From contig NC_088300.1 in the NCBI RefSeq assembly GCF_032854445.1, forward strand, positions 31,665,608 through 31,729,607: a stretch of 64,000 bases of DNA, given 5' to 3'. Numbering within the stretch: the stretch's first letter is position 1; the number at the start of each line of letters is the position of its first letter. The stretch is from Liolophura sinensis (lineage: Eukaryota > Mollusca > Polyplacophora > Chitonida > Chitonidae). The notes beneath the pieces were generated by a model. The model did not search any database, had not been told where the DNA came from, and saw only the letters and a list, made by a program, of their open reading frames with translations. The position numbers and the translations under genes were made by a program. This document shows positions 11,102 through 21,690 of this stretch, one piece after another.

Positions 11102-11382
11102 TATATTATTAGAGGGGCCTCCGTGGCTCAATTGGTTACCGCGCTAGGAGTCTCTCACAAATGCGGTGGCTGTGAGTTCAAGTCCAGCCAGGTGGCTGTG
11201 AGTTCAAGTTCCTCTCCGGCCGTATGTGGAAGGTCTGCCAGCAACCTGCGGATGGTGGTGGGTTTCCCCCGGGCTGTGCCCGGTTTCCACCCACCATAAT
11301 GCTGGCCGCCGTCGTATAAGTGAAATATTCTTGAGTACGGCGTAAAACACCAATCAAATAAATAAATAAATATATTATTAGA
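11102..11382 (+). mobile_element. SINE-A, near full length, perfect 12-bp target-site duplication
   Basis: The element (11114-11370) has head GGGGCCTCCGTGGCTCAATT (A box), a duplicated B-box block (GTGGCTGTGAGTTCAAGT twice, around 11165 and 11190), the middle and the AAAT tail. It is flanked by identical TATATTATTAGA at 11102-11113 and 11371-11382. The 'LTATGTGG' side of the second B box has lost the usual CTCATGCTGG block. Confidence 0.95.
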
Positions 11383-11915
11383 ACAGGGGAGGTAACAAAG
11401 GTCAGGTTTCTGGACTAGAATTACATATATTACAACCAAGACCTGTTAGAACATCAGAGGTATTACAGGGCTCCGGTCTCGTGACTGGACTACTTTTTCA
11501 CTAAGACATCAAAGGTACGTGTAATAACGAGACAAGGTGATTCACGTGAAAATCTATGAAAAATTTATTAACAAAATTTTCAGCACATTGGTGAAGGGGG
11601 TTGGGGAGACTGGGGCATAATGCCAGCGTATTTTACAGAAAAGTATGTCGGGCAGCGGAATTATTGCATGCATACCCTGGGGTTGTATTTTGATCACGTT
11701 AGCACAACAAAGTTGGACGAAGATTTCAGGTATTTGGTTGTGCACTAAGCCTGAATAATTGAACTCAGGTTTGACGTAAGCAGAGACAGAGAGGAAGGGA
11801 TAATACTTTAATGTTCAATCCATCACACATGATTGATAAGTGGACGCATGAAACGATATGATTTGTCGGTCTACACCGGCCCTATGATGTGTCTCAATGC
11901 TTGTTCTGCATCACC
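11383..11915. other. Intergenic with minisatellite-like remnant
   Basis: The left part (11383-11540) has two or three diverged units related to the array at 9379-9700. I see nothing in the rest. Confidence 0.45.
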
Positions 11916-12322
11916 GTTTAAAGGCAAAGGCCACACTAATATGATGTATATATCAGATGAAAGACCATCCAAAGACGGTCCGGGGAAATAACTGAATTTA
12001 TTTTTTTTTGAAATTTTTCTAAGGGAGTAAAATTGTGTAAAAGGACCAGCGGTGATCTGTTGTGATCCTGAAGGTATCAGTCATTTCAAGGTCAAATAAG
12101 AAAATACATTCATAGATCTATATGTATTTGCAGTTTGAATGATGAATGTGTGTCAAGTGGCAAAACCTTATGTGACATCGCTAATTCCAATGTGGCCAGA
12201 AAAGGCTTCCTAGGTTAAACAAATTGTAAAGAAAAATAAATCCAACTATTTACCTGGACAGTTTTTAAGGGTTTTTTTGGTCTGATACATACTTCATTTT
12301 AGTGCTTCCATTGCTTTTAACG
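11916..12322. mobile_element. Palindromic foldback element (MITE-like)
   Basis: The left end (GTTTAAAGGCAAAGG) and the reverse complement of the right end (GTTAAAAGCAATGG) pair, and pairing continues with gaps over about 120 bases (for example TCAGA, AATTTATTTTTTTT against GATTTATTTTTCTTT). The centre is near AGATCT at about 12112. With no coding capacity and long imperfect terminal inverted repeats it resembles a non-autonomous DNA transposon. Its sequence differs from the palindromes at 18.7 and 20.8 kb, though all three begin TTAAAGG or close to it. Confidence 0.7.
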
Positions 12323-12436
12323 CTGACATACTCATGGAGTATAACCTATTCAAACAGTTTATTTTCTGTGACAGTTCTTTAAGTAACTCTCTCTGTTGGC
12401 CGTTTCGTCTGTCAACTTTTCGACATCCCACATGTA

Positions 12437-12481
12437 TCTTTTCACGTGACGACGTTAAACCCCAAGCACTCACTCACTCAC
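12437..12481 (+). repeat. SINE-like 3' end with (CACT)n tail
   Basis: The motif GACGACGTTAAACCCCAAGC is followed by CACTCACTCACTCAC. This 3' end is common in mollusc SINEs. I could not define the body (possibly starting near 12390). Confidence 0.6.
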
Positions 12482-12699
12482 GCTTTTCACATGATGGGCC
12501 ACTCACATAACAAGGGGCCCTGGATACAAGAAGACATCGATTTTTCGTAGGATTTCGCGACTATTACGAACCAGCTCATTTAAAAATCGTGGGCAGTTGC
12601 ATGATCCCTTTAGTTGGTCGTGCATGAAGTTCTTGGGAGAACACTTCATTGTCTTCCAAATATTGACTTGCCTTCAGCCATAATCGGAGTCTTCGGAGC

Positions 12700-12948
12700 G
12701 GAGTAGTTAGCGTGCCCTCTCGGCGCAGTAACTCTGGAGCCACCCATCAATGCGATCGCTGTGAGTTCAAGCTTATCTCATGCTGGCCCCTCACTTGGGT
12801 CGTACATGGGAAAGTCTGCCAGTAATCTGCATGCGGATGAGCGTGGATTTCCACAAGGCTTTGGCCGATTTCCTCCCATCATAATGTCCGCCATCGTACA
12901 AGTGAAATGTTCATGAGTAAGGTGTAAAACCCAATCAAATAAATAAAT
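12700..12948 (+). mobile_element. SINE-A, diverged full-length copy
   Basis: It runs from a degraded head (TAGTTAGCGTGCCCTCTCGG) through GTGAGTTCAAGC to AATAAATAAATC. Its last 35 bases form the outer end of the 210-bp inverted repeat. Confidence 0.8.
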
Positions 12949-13123
12949 CGAACTATTACCTTTTATTAAATATAAGTCACGTACTCGAACTAGTCTTGGT
13001 CTTAAAATCATTTTAAAAAAGCGTTATAATGTGACCCGCAGAACTTTATTACAGATTCCACGTTCACAAACTAAGCCTATAATTTTCGAAAGGTAATTGT
13101 TTGTGCTGTTCTGAAATAATAGC
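12914..13123 (+). repeat. Left arm of 210-bp inverted repeat
   Basis: It matches the reverse complement of 13849-14058 over 210 bases with about five differences. The outer 35 bases are a SINE-A tail; the other 175 are unique in the window. Confidence 0.93.
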
Positions 13124-13720
13124 AAAAATTCAACTGGATTTAAGCTGATCAATTTCTTTCCCCCAAAATGTCCGTTAAGGCCTCATAAATGCGGCGTTAT
13201 ACATTAATCAAATGAAATATTCTAAGTTACGAAAGGTGCAAAAATAGCCCAGCCACTAGGTCTTGTTGTTTACAGCGCAATTAAGACAAACGACACGGAT
13301 GTAATTAATTCCAAAAATATCACACCACTATATCACACCTACAGATTGATATATACATGCGACAAGGACATATCTTTACATGTTACTGACTGGTTTACCG
13401 ATGTCTAATCAAGCCGGTTCCAAATAAAGTAATGCAAAACAATGCCCTTCAAGGCTATTTATGCAGAATAATTTCAACAAAATTAATGCTGTTAACTTAT
13501 ATGTGGATATTTGATGCCATCTTCTTGCTTCCGTGTGTTTGGCGTAACCTAGGGTTCATTTCCACTGTAGCTATGCGTCAGTGGATCCTCCAGTATATCA
13601 CTGTTTTGAGATCGAATTTGACGTCACTGTGTTATATACGTGGCATACGATGAGTGGATTCGATTTGATTGTTATTTTATACCGTTATCAAGAATTTTTC
13701 ACTTTCATATATCTATATAT
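13124..13720. other. Spacer between inverted-repeat arms, left part
   Basis: Mostly unique AT-rich sequence. At 13672-13708 a SINE-A scrap (ATACCGTTATCAAGAATTTT) precedes a better copy. The open frames here are not supported. Confidence 0.5.
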
Positions 13721-13848
13721 ATTTATTTGATTGATGTTTTACGCCGTACTGAAGAATGTTTCACTTATACGACGGTGGCCAGCATTATGATGGGAAGAAA
13801 CCGGGCCGAGCCAGGGGGAAACCCACGACCATCCGCAGGCTGCAGGCA
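13721..13848 (-). mobile_element. SINE-A, 3' part
   Basis: Antisense tail, GCCGTACTGAAGAATG and CATCCGCAGG blocks are clear. It is cut off exactly at the inner end of the right inverted-repeat arm. Confidence 0.85.
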
Positions 13849-14058
13849 GCTGTTATTTCAGAACAGCACAAACAATTACCTTTCGAAAATTAGAGGCTTA
13901 GTTTGTGAACGTAGAATCTGTAATAAAGTTCTGCGGGTCACATTATAACGCTTTTTAAAAATGATTTTAAGACCAAGACTAGTTCGAGTACGCGACTTAT
14001 ATTTAATAAAAGGTAATAGTTCGATTTATTTATTTGATTGGGTTTTACACCTTACTCA
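13849..14058 (-). repeat. Right arm of 210-bp inverted repeat
   Basis: Inverted partner of 12914-13123 at the same length, about 97.6% identical by eye. The spacer is 725 bases and holds a SINE-A fragment abutting this arm. SINE-A-like sequence continues outward to about 14085. Confidence 0.93.
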
Positions 14059-14307
14059 AAAATTTCCCTGTACATAATGGTGGTCAGGTTTTCCGAGGTA
14101 ACCTGTCCTGTCTAAAGTAATGTAGAAAACTGTCTAATCTATTGAGATCCCTGCCTTTGCGTTTGGAGGGCAAATTGGTAGTGTGTAGTACAAGAGAATA
14201 GTTATAAATCTGGCTTGGACCCGATAAGCAGTCGCGTGGGAATAGGTACCACATCTTCACTAATGCTTCACGTCCAGTGAGCGTGGTGGAATACACAAAC
14301 CCTTCCT

Positions 14308-14517
14308 TAATTTATTTATTGATTTACTGCATTGGTGTTTTGTGCCTTACTCAAAAATATTTCAATTATACGAGCAATATGGTAGGAAGTAACCCATAAC
14401 TATCCGCAGGTTGCTGCAGGCATTCCTAGGCAGCCATGCAGTGCCGGAAAGGAAACACGCTTGAGTTGCATGGATTTGATCTCACAACCACCACACTAAC
14501 CAGGCCACTGAGGCCCC
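14308..14517 (-). mobile_element. SINE-A, old diverged copy
   Basis: All domains are recognisable on the minus strand from GGGGCCTCAGTGGCCTGGTT to the AAAT tail, but with many substitutions and a lost middle segment. It is one of the oldest copies here. Confidence 0.75.
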
Positions 14518-14585
14518 AAATTCCTTGTTAAAGGCTGGGATTGATTCCGCATCTTATGTATTCTAGCGGGTGAAAGACTGATAAG
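14518..14585 (-). repeat. SINE-C tRNA-like head fragment
   Basis: The plus-strand pattern AATTCCTTG..AAGG.TGGGATTGA recurs at 16972-17058 and 39555-39602. In the reverse sense it contains a B-box-like TCAATCCCAGC. Confidence 0.5.
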
Positions 14586-16357
14586 TGTTGTATTCACTAC
14601 GAACGAGTAATCCTTGTTTTGCTACAATTTTAATCATTTCTGTGTATAACCTAACCTATATATATTTATTCATAGCCGCACAGTCGGTTAACTAATTAAC
14701 AAACATTGTCGGGAGAAGGTTCTAGAATTAAGATGGCGGTAAGTGACTTTGAAAATTCAAGGTCAAGAAGATATTTATCTGTTTCTGCAACATTGCGATC
14801 ATTTCTTTGGTTTTTTAGAGACAATGGAGACAGACACAAATTCTGCTCAGTCATCAAACAGGTGTAAGGAATTAATTAGCATGATTACGGCTCTAAAGGC
14901 ATTGTGCTGTTAAACAGTTGATCGGGTGTGATATGCTAATCTGAAGTCAATACCGACCGGCTAAGACGAAAGCCGAGTTTCAAACAGCGTCGTCAGTAAC
15001 TTTCTTCTCAGTGTGTGACATCCTCACCTCTTAATTATCTCCATATTGTGTTTAGAGTGCGATTAATTAGCGAGGTTCCTGTGATTACACTTTATCGCCC
15101 CTGCTTAGAAGCACTTCGGATTTCCTTGGCTGTAAATCAAACCTGCAGATATCTGTTTACGTTCATCTAACGACGCTGCAGTCACATGGTGAAGTACATC
15201 AAGGGGATTAACTAGCAGTGACATGACCAATGGCAGCCCTATACTTCAACTGTATTGCACAATCAAGACAACTCGCTGAATGTACAACTTCAGAAGATTA
15301 ATCGCTGCAGAGAGATACCTGGAAATTTATTCACCGTGTTTATGTATTTATCTGAATGTGTTTCACGGTTCTCAAAAATAATGTGAAGGAAACCACACAG
15401 AATTCGATGGAAACCACCGCCCTCTGTCAGGGCATTATTAAACGTCACTGATTTAAAGCCGCAGCCACACTGGCGAGAATTTTCTTAGAACATGTGACTT
15501 TGCATGAAAATTGAGAGACTGTAACGCAAAGTTAGAATATTTGGATGATACTATTTTCAAATGTCGCACAGATTGATTGATTAAATGTCATACTCAAGAC
15601 TGATGGGTGGAGGAAACCGAATACGCCATTGACTTTTCCAAGTCACAGACGGATTTTTGTATGTGTGACGTAGAGACTTGTAAAGCAAATATGTAATGCT
15701 ATATATATCTAGTCTATCTATTAACTTGGCAGTGCGTTGTATGGTATATACGATATGCAGCTTCCACATGACCGAATTAGATGTATGATAGTGTGTCGCG
15801 ATTTACGTTTGCGTGTTATGATTTATTTTTGTTATGTTCTTGTTTCGACTTGTTTCGTGTTCATAAAATGCCAGCTTCCGTTAATGTGAAGAAGACCTGC
15901 ATTATCCAGATCGAGTGGAATGGTTTAGACCGCATGGCTTTGGTCACATGCTCATCTAACGGTAAATAATTGACGAGAATCTCCAGCTTAGAAGCGAGGC
16001 ATTCGTGCACGTGAAATTCATGCACAAACACAAAGAAGGCCTATTGACAACAGATACAAAACATTCTTCTTTCTTTGTCCGAAGCATGTACTGTTCTCAG
16101 CATAAATATATATACAATACTTTATCATTTTTTTTTGACGGAATGAAGCGGGCACATCAACAATCTGGGGGACAAATCTTGCTGTCACGTGAGATTCCAA
16201 CACGTGCGAAGGTTCGACCAGGATAAAGGACATATGATCTGTTCCACTAGAGATAGCCACATGTGCTGCGTTCAGGACAGATTGATCTAAATGTGGTCGA
16301 TACTTATCCCCCCAGTTAATATACTCATGAAATTATCATGCATAAATGTAATCTGTT
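14586..16357. other. Intergenic with a SINE-C scrap
   Basis: No gene recognised. At about 15568-15660 a fragment (GATTGATTGATTAAATG, then GATGGGTGGAGGAAACCG) resembles the 3' half of SINE-C at 39325-39602. Confidence 0.45.
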
Positions 16358-16613
16358 CAGCCGTCTATAAGGTGATAGTCTTGCTACAGACGACAAGGCT
16401 TTGACCCATTGATGTCGGTTGTTCAAATCCAGCTATTGCCGGTTCTGCCGCGGTTTTGTATTTGGAAAGGAAGGCGTGTTTGTTACGGTGCTGGTTTCTA
16501 CGGCTCTATATATAGATGTCGTATTGATCCATACATCAAGCTCAATGCTATCATAAAAGCAACATTTTTGAAAACAACGTAAAACTTCAACGAAATAAAT
16601 AAATAAATAAATG
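16358..16613 (+). mobile_element. SINE-D candidate
   Basis: The tRNA-like head has GATAGTCTTGCTACAGAC as a possible A box and GGTTGTTCAAATCCAGC as the B box, 60-70 bases further in. The 3' end is AACAACGTAAAACTTCAACG followed by (AAAT)n. The B-box block recurs in both arms of the hairpin at 25093-25315. Confidence 0.55.
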
Positions 16614-16670
16614 TAATGAATAAAATCAGCAGTATTCCATGATGTCAGATGTCAAATTTTACTTAAGTTT

Positions 16671-16804
16671 TTATTTGATTGTTTATGTGACTGGTGTTTT
16701 ACGCCTTACTCAAGAATATTTCACTTATCCGACGGCGGCCAGCCTTATGGTAGGAGGAAACTGGGCAGAGCCCGGGGGAAACCCACGACCATCCGCAGGT
16801 TGTT
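16671..16804 (-). mobile_element. SINE-A, 3' part
   Basis: Antisense copy from the tail to CATCCGCAGGTTGTT; the tRNA head is missing. Confidence 0.85.
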
Positions 16805-16971
16805 AAGTGTTTTTGTTGTTTAGCACTATGTTCATTTATTCGACTCAAGTGTTTTCTGCGCCGAATAACCCTGAGAGCCTGGTAAAAAGAATCTTCAACT
16901 CAGAATTACTGAAACGGCGCCCATAATGTTGATTATCATCAAAGCATTACGAACAGTGAGGGCGGGGGTAT

Positions 16972-17058
16972 CTAGAAATTCCTTGCTCAAGGCCTGGGTT
17001 GAACCTGTGTGCCTTGCCTGTATTCATACTCTTTCCCCGCTTCCCCGATGAAAGACGT
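16972..17058 (-). repeat. SINE-C tRNA-like head fragment
   Basis: The block AAATTCCTTGCTCAAGGCC / TGGGTTGAACC followed by CCCCGATGAAAGAC matches the fragments at 14518 and 39555. Its reverse complement has the B-box-like GGTTCAACCC. Confidence 0.5.
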
Positions 17059-17699
17059 TAGGACTTTGCACCTTTCCACAAGGTGAGACATGGTATCGGT
17101 AGCGCGATTTCACGGAGATGTGTTAATGAGCTTTTACTTTGGTAAGTGTGAGGCCACACCAGGCAATTGGACTACTTTCCATATCATTCCTCACACAGCC
17201 ATATGAATATCGATCACATGCCTGCTTCAACATGAAAACACTCGTATTGTGATCGCAAATGTTTTTGGTGCGTTATTGTCCGCCTTGTATTAAAATATTT
17301 GATTCTGTCAGTGTTTACACTGGATCATGCAATCACGTTGCCATAGTCACCATTATTTCTATCCTTTTCCTTTATTTGCACTCTAAAGTACAAGCTTTGA
17401 AAGGTTTCATAATTAGCAACAAATCATTTTGTTGACGTTCCCTGAATCCAGTTGGAATATAATTTTTCAATTATATAACCATTTGATTGCATGGTTTTTA
17501 ACACACTCAAGAAGTTTTGACCTATATTATTGCGAACAGGTTTTCAGGAAGGTGTAAACCGAGGTACTCGGAGTAAATCAGGTATTCTTTGCCTGCAACC
17601 TGACAAACCTCCTAACTCTAGAAACCAGAACCGCTATGGGCCTGTGACCTCAGCTGATCGCGACTGCAGCAAGAGTCCCCTGTTTGCAATAATAATAAT
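17059..17699. other. Intergenic, nothing recognised
   Basis: No gene or clear repeat seen. Confidence 0.45.
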
Positions 17700-17895
17700 A
17701 GCTATAGTGGGGAAAGACTACATTATAGAAAGTAAAACCTGAGCACCAACAACAGCGTGGCAGCTGGTAAACTATGACGCGTAACCGCTCAAATACAGCA
17801 TCTTGTCAATTTACTTCAGTCAAGGTTTTATTCGAACGGTAAATACCCAAGCAGTGGCACCTTGGTTTAAGCAGAGTTAGGCAGGAAACATATAT
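17700..17895. repeat. Dispersed repeat E, copy 1
   Basis: Shares with copies at about 51.4 and 57.8 kb the order: ATAGAAAGTAAAA, GAGCA..AACA, ACGCGTAACCGCT.AAA, CTTGTCAATTTAC, TTTTATTC.AAC, AGCAG..TTAGG. No tRNA-like head or terminal inverted repeat was seen, so the class is unknown. Confidence 0.6.
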
Positions 17896-18160
17896 GCAGT
17901 GATGTCAAGTGCAATATATTAGACGTCACCAATCTAGAATTTAACATCACATTTAACATACAAACACATTAAATACACATAAACGTACTTAACTAAACTT
18001 GCCCGATTTGGCTCTGAGATGCTGATCTGTCGAGGGCTTCATCGCACCTTGTAGATGAAATACTAAATATAGATCTAGCTATATATTATTATCAATTAGA
18101 GAAAGTTAAACGTGAGTTAGGATACAATCTTTAATAGCATATGCCTCAAAGAACAGACCT
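17896..18160. other. Intergenic, nothing recognised
   Basis: Short AT-rich stretch. Confidence 0.4.
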
Positions 18161-18465
18161 AGCAATCCATTTATTTGTTTATTTGATTGGTGTTTTCCGC
18201 CGTACTCAAGAATATTTCACTTAGCATTATGGTGGGATGAAACCGGACAGAGCCCGTGGAAACCTTGCTGCAAGACCTTCCCACGTACGGCCGGAGAGGA
18301 AGCCAGCATGAGCTGGACTTGAACTCACAGCGACCATGTACGGCCGGAGAGGAAGCCAGCATGAGCCTTTGTGAGAGGGTACTGGGTATTTGCGCTTCAG
18401 TAACGCGCTAGTCAACTCAGCTATGGGCACCCACCCCCCATCCCCACCCCCCCCGCCCAGCAATC
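18161..18465 (-). mobile_element. SINE-A with internal duplication and C-rich 5' end
   Basis: The element (about 18168-18458) is flanked by AGCAATC (18161-18167 and 18459-18465). A 29-base block around the GCCGGAGAGGAAGCCAGCAT motif is present twice (18284-18312 and 18338-18366). Beyond the tRNA-like head lies a C-rich run (18431-18458) still inside the target-site duplication. Confidence 0.85.
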
Positions 18466-18707
18466 TAAGACCCCTCGCAAATGTTCACATGACCGATGCG
18501 ATCGGATGTTCGAATCCAACTAGAAAAAAAGAACGGTGAAAAATACGAATGTTTGAGCGTAACTTCGTTTTTTCGAAGAATGGGAGCTCACGCAGCTAAT
18601 GCATGTAAGCTTATACATCGCTATTTAATGAGTAATGATTCATAAAATGTATAAAAAAATATGCATATCATACCTTATCACGTGATGTATCATCTCAAAA
18701 CCCGTAC
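18466..18707. other. Unique spacer with a B-box-like block
   Basis: GGATGTTCGAATCCAAC at about 18505 resembles a tRNA B box, but no full element can be drawn. Confidence 0.35.
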
Positions 18708-19301
18708 ATTAAAGGAGAAGAAAACATAAAAATGATGCCAAAATCAGATGAAAGAGTGTTAAAACTTATTTGCAGATATGATCTTTAACATTTTTTTGGA
18801 TTTTTTTTTCTTAAGAGAGAAGGGTATTTGAAAATATTTTTGAATGGTGGGTATTGGGACCAACTTTTGGTATTTATCGTTGTTGCATAATAACGTTCTA
18901 AATAAGGATGTGATGCTTGTCTAATAAATTTATTTGAAAATAAATTCGTTGTTTATATCGAAACATATGCATTTAACCTAAATTATGATAATATTTATGA
19001 ACATATTAAAATATAAATATGATCCAGATTGAGATTTAATACATTTGTTAGCTGAAAAGAACAAATTCTAATGCAAAGATATTTATTAAACCTGTGTTAC
19101 ATCCTCATTTATGACATTATTAAACAAAGACTATAAATACTAAAAGGTGGTCCCAAATACCCACCATACAAAAATTAGTTTTAAGTGTCTTTTTCTCCTT
19201 ATAGAAAAATCGGAAAAATATCGAAGACCGCATGTAGGAATAATTTTTCGCACTCTTTCATCTGAACTTTATGCCATTTTTATGTTTTCTCCACCTTTAA
19301 T
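18708..19301. mobile_element. Palindromic foldback element, copy 1 (594 bp)
   Basis: The left end ATTAAAGGAGAAGAAAACAT pairs with the reverse complement of the right end (ATTAAAGGTGGAGAAAACAT). Pairing continues across essentially the whole element, for example TGGTGGGTATTGGGACCA on the left against the inverted GGTGGTCCCAAATACCCACC on the right, with the axis near 19005. No coding capacity. The ends sit in TTAA-like sequence, which would fit a TTAA-targeting transposon group, but this is tentative. Confidence 0.8.
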
Positions 19302-20313
19302 AATCCCATTTAATATATAATACATGTAAGTGTACGTCTGCAGATTTCGACTATTTTTTTCAAACACACTGTACTTGTAAATTATTGATTTTTATTTGTT
19401 ACCCTTCAAAGCGCCTTATCAAATTAAGCTAACAACTTTCCGCTAAGAGCTCAACGGAAAAGGATTTGATTTAATTCTGTATTTAAAATTACCTCTTGGG
19501 AAAAAAAAGCTCGAAACCACATGGCATAATGTTAACTTGTCCGTTAGTCGGGATTATTAATAAATATTAACATAACGGTTATATATACCTGGCAGCTGAT
19601 TGAACAGCGATGTTCTAGAAATTGTGGCCAAATTACAGTCAAAAGGGAGCCGTGTTGTCACTTATGATGTGGCTTCTGAGAGTTATCCCCCTTGTGTCAC
19701 ACTTGCCTGGGGGAAACGATATGACCCTTGACAAGTGTTTCATGTAGACCTACTGACCTTGCAGCTGGAGGCTGTGAAGGCGCCACTAATTTACACCTTA
19801 ATGATGCATACATTATAGCTATTGGATTTAATGGTCAATCACGCCATATACTGGATATGAAGCAATGATTACACTTTTAAACTGTTAATATTCATCCTCA
19901 TATTGCGAAGGTGTTGTTTGCCTTTGTTTACCAGTTCGTTACCCATCATGTGTTTATATTATTAAAAATTTGTTTTGAAATGTTGTGTCAGTATCACAAA
20001 ACACACATTGGTCATGTAGTATATGTGGTTTAATTAGCATTCAAAATTCACTTTCAGTAAACTGGCTTAAGGCAAGTTTAATTACTATAAGTAGCAGGAT
20101 ACTTCAGATTTCAGCTACTAAGACTGGAGAGAAGAATCGAGAGTCGGCTATATATTGACGGCTATAAATGCACGATTTGGACTGATGCATTGATTCAAGG
20201 AGGACATAAGATTAAAGCGTGACCGCTGTTAGAAAGTTCGTATAACGCTTAGTTGGGCCCGTTTCACAACGCTGTCGCAATGCAACTTCAAACGCAATTG
20301 TCATGGTATCATA
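19302..20313. other. Intergenic between foldback copies
   Basis: AT-rich unique sequence; no gene recognised. Confidence 0.45.
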
Positions 20314-20607
20314 TCTCTTCAATATGTTTGATTGTTTTATTTGATTGGTGTTTTACGCCGTACTCAAAAATATTTCACTTATACGACGGCGGGAAGCATT
20401 ATGGTGGGAGAAAACCGGGCAGAGCCCGGAGGAAACCCACGCCCACAAGTTGCTGACAGACCTCCCCATTTATGACCCGAGAGCGTGACTTTATGACCAT
20501 GAACTTGACTTGAACTCAAAGCGACAGCATTGAAGAAAGGCTGCTGGGTGATTACGTTGCGCTAGAGCGCTGACCAGCTGAGCCACAGAGGCCACCTCTC
20601 TTCAATA
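20314..20607 (-). mobile_element. SINE-A, full length, 11-bp target-site duplication
   Basis: TCTCTTCAATA is repeated exactly at 20314-20324 and 20597-20607. Between them, on the minus strand, are head GTGGCCTCTGTGGCTCAGCT, B box, an altered central part and the TTTTATTTGATTGG tail. Confidence 0.92.
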
Positions 20608-20847
20608 AATCTTGTCATGAAAGTACTGTCTGGAACAAATTACGGCTGTTTCGTAAAATGGGCCCCAGGAACTCGATGCTAATCGACAAACTCCCTGCTG
20701 TACTTTCTCCTGTAGAGTTAGAACGCTATTTTACACTTATGACTAAAAGTAATTTATTAATCATCATTGAAAAGATCCAAGAATGTATGCATTTGCCGAA
20801 AATGCCTCTGTTAATCATTTGGCAAGAACTGTCCGGATTGTGAATTC

Positions 20848-21449
20848 ATTAAAAAACAAAACAAAACAAAAAAATGATGCCACAATCAGATGAAAGAGTG
20901 TGGAAACTTATTTTCAAATATCGTCTTTGATATTCTTTTCGATATTTACTTTCAGGAGAAAAGGCTATTTCAAATTGTTTTTGTATGGTTGGTATTTGGG
21001 AACACCGCTTGGTATATGTCGCCTTTGCATGACAGTGTTCTATAAAAGGATGTGATGCGTGTCTAATAGATTTAACTGAATGTAAATTTGTTGCTATTAT
21101 CCAAACACATGAACCTATTCTGAATTATGAAAATATTTATGAATATATTAAAATATAAATATGATCAAAATTCAGGTTGAACACAATTGTTGACTGGAAA
21201 GGCCAAATTCTAGTACAAATATATTCATAAAGCATGTGTGACGTCGTCATTTATAATCTTACTACACATATACAATATATACCCATATCCAGAGGTGGTT
21301 CCGAATATCCACCATACAAAATTATTCTTTTAGTCTTTTCTCTAAAACGAAAAAGCTAACAAATTATTGAAGACCACGTTTACGACTGTCTTTTTGCACT
21401 CTTTCGTCAGAACTTAATGTCATTTTTATATTTTCTCCACTTTCAAGGA
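20848..21449. mobile_element. Palindromic foldback element, copy 2 (about 602 bp)
   Basis: Collinear with 18708-19301 over its length: shared blocks include AATCAGATGAAAGAGTGT, AAGGATGTGATGC.TGTCTAAT and AATATATTAAAATATAAATA. It keeps the self-complementary structure but with more divergence; the left end is expanded by AAAAC repeats. Confidence 0.8.
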
Positions 21450-21562
21450 ATAAGTGCCGATAAGCTCTTATCAAAACGCAAGGAAATTAACGCAAAACAT
21501 CAAATAGGCTTATACTTCATAAAAATATCTGTAATCTTTAAACATACACCTCCATTCTTCTT

Positions 21563-21690
21563 TATTTCAGTTTATTGCTTTATTTGATCTTTAACTCCGC
21601 ACTTAAGAGTTTTTGGTGTATAGGACTGGGATCAAATTTGTTGAAGTCAACCAGTTCTTGGAGGAAACTGGGGTATACATGTGGCACTAT
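21563..21690 (-). repeat. SINE-C-like fragment preceding the satellite
   Basis: TTTATTGCTTTATTTGATC, CACTTAAGAGTTTTTGGTG and TTGGAGGAAACTGGG follow the layout of SINE 3' halves in this window. Its GGAGGAAAC block is also the start of the satellite unit. Confidence 0.5.

Noticed and set aside
11116-11210. Possible functional tRNA gene (A box and B box visible)
   Set aside because: It is the head of a SINE-A with target-site duplication; the boxes are too far apart, the B block is duplicated, and no cloverleaf with acceptor stem can be drawn.
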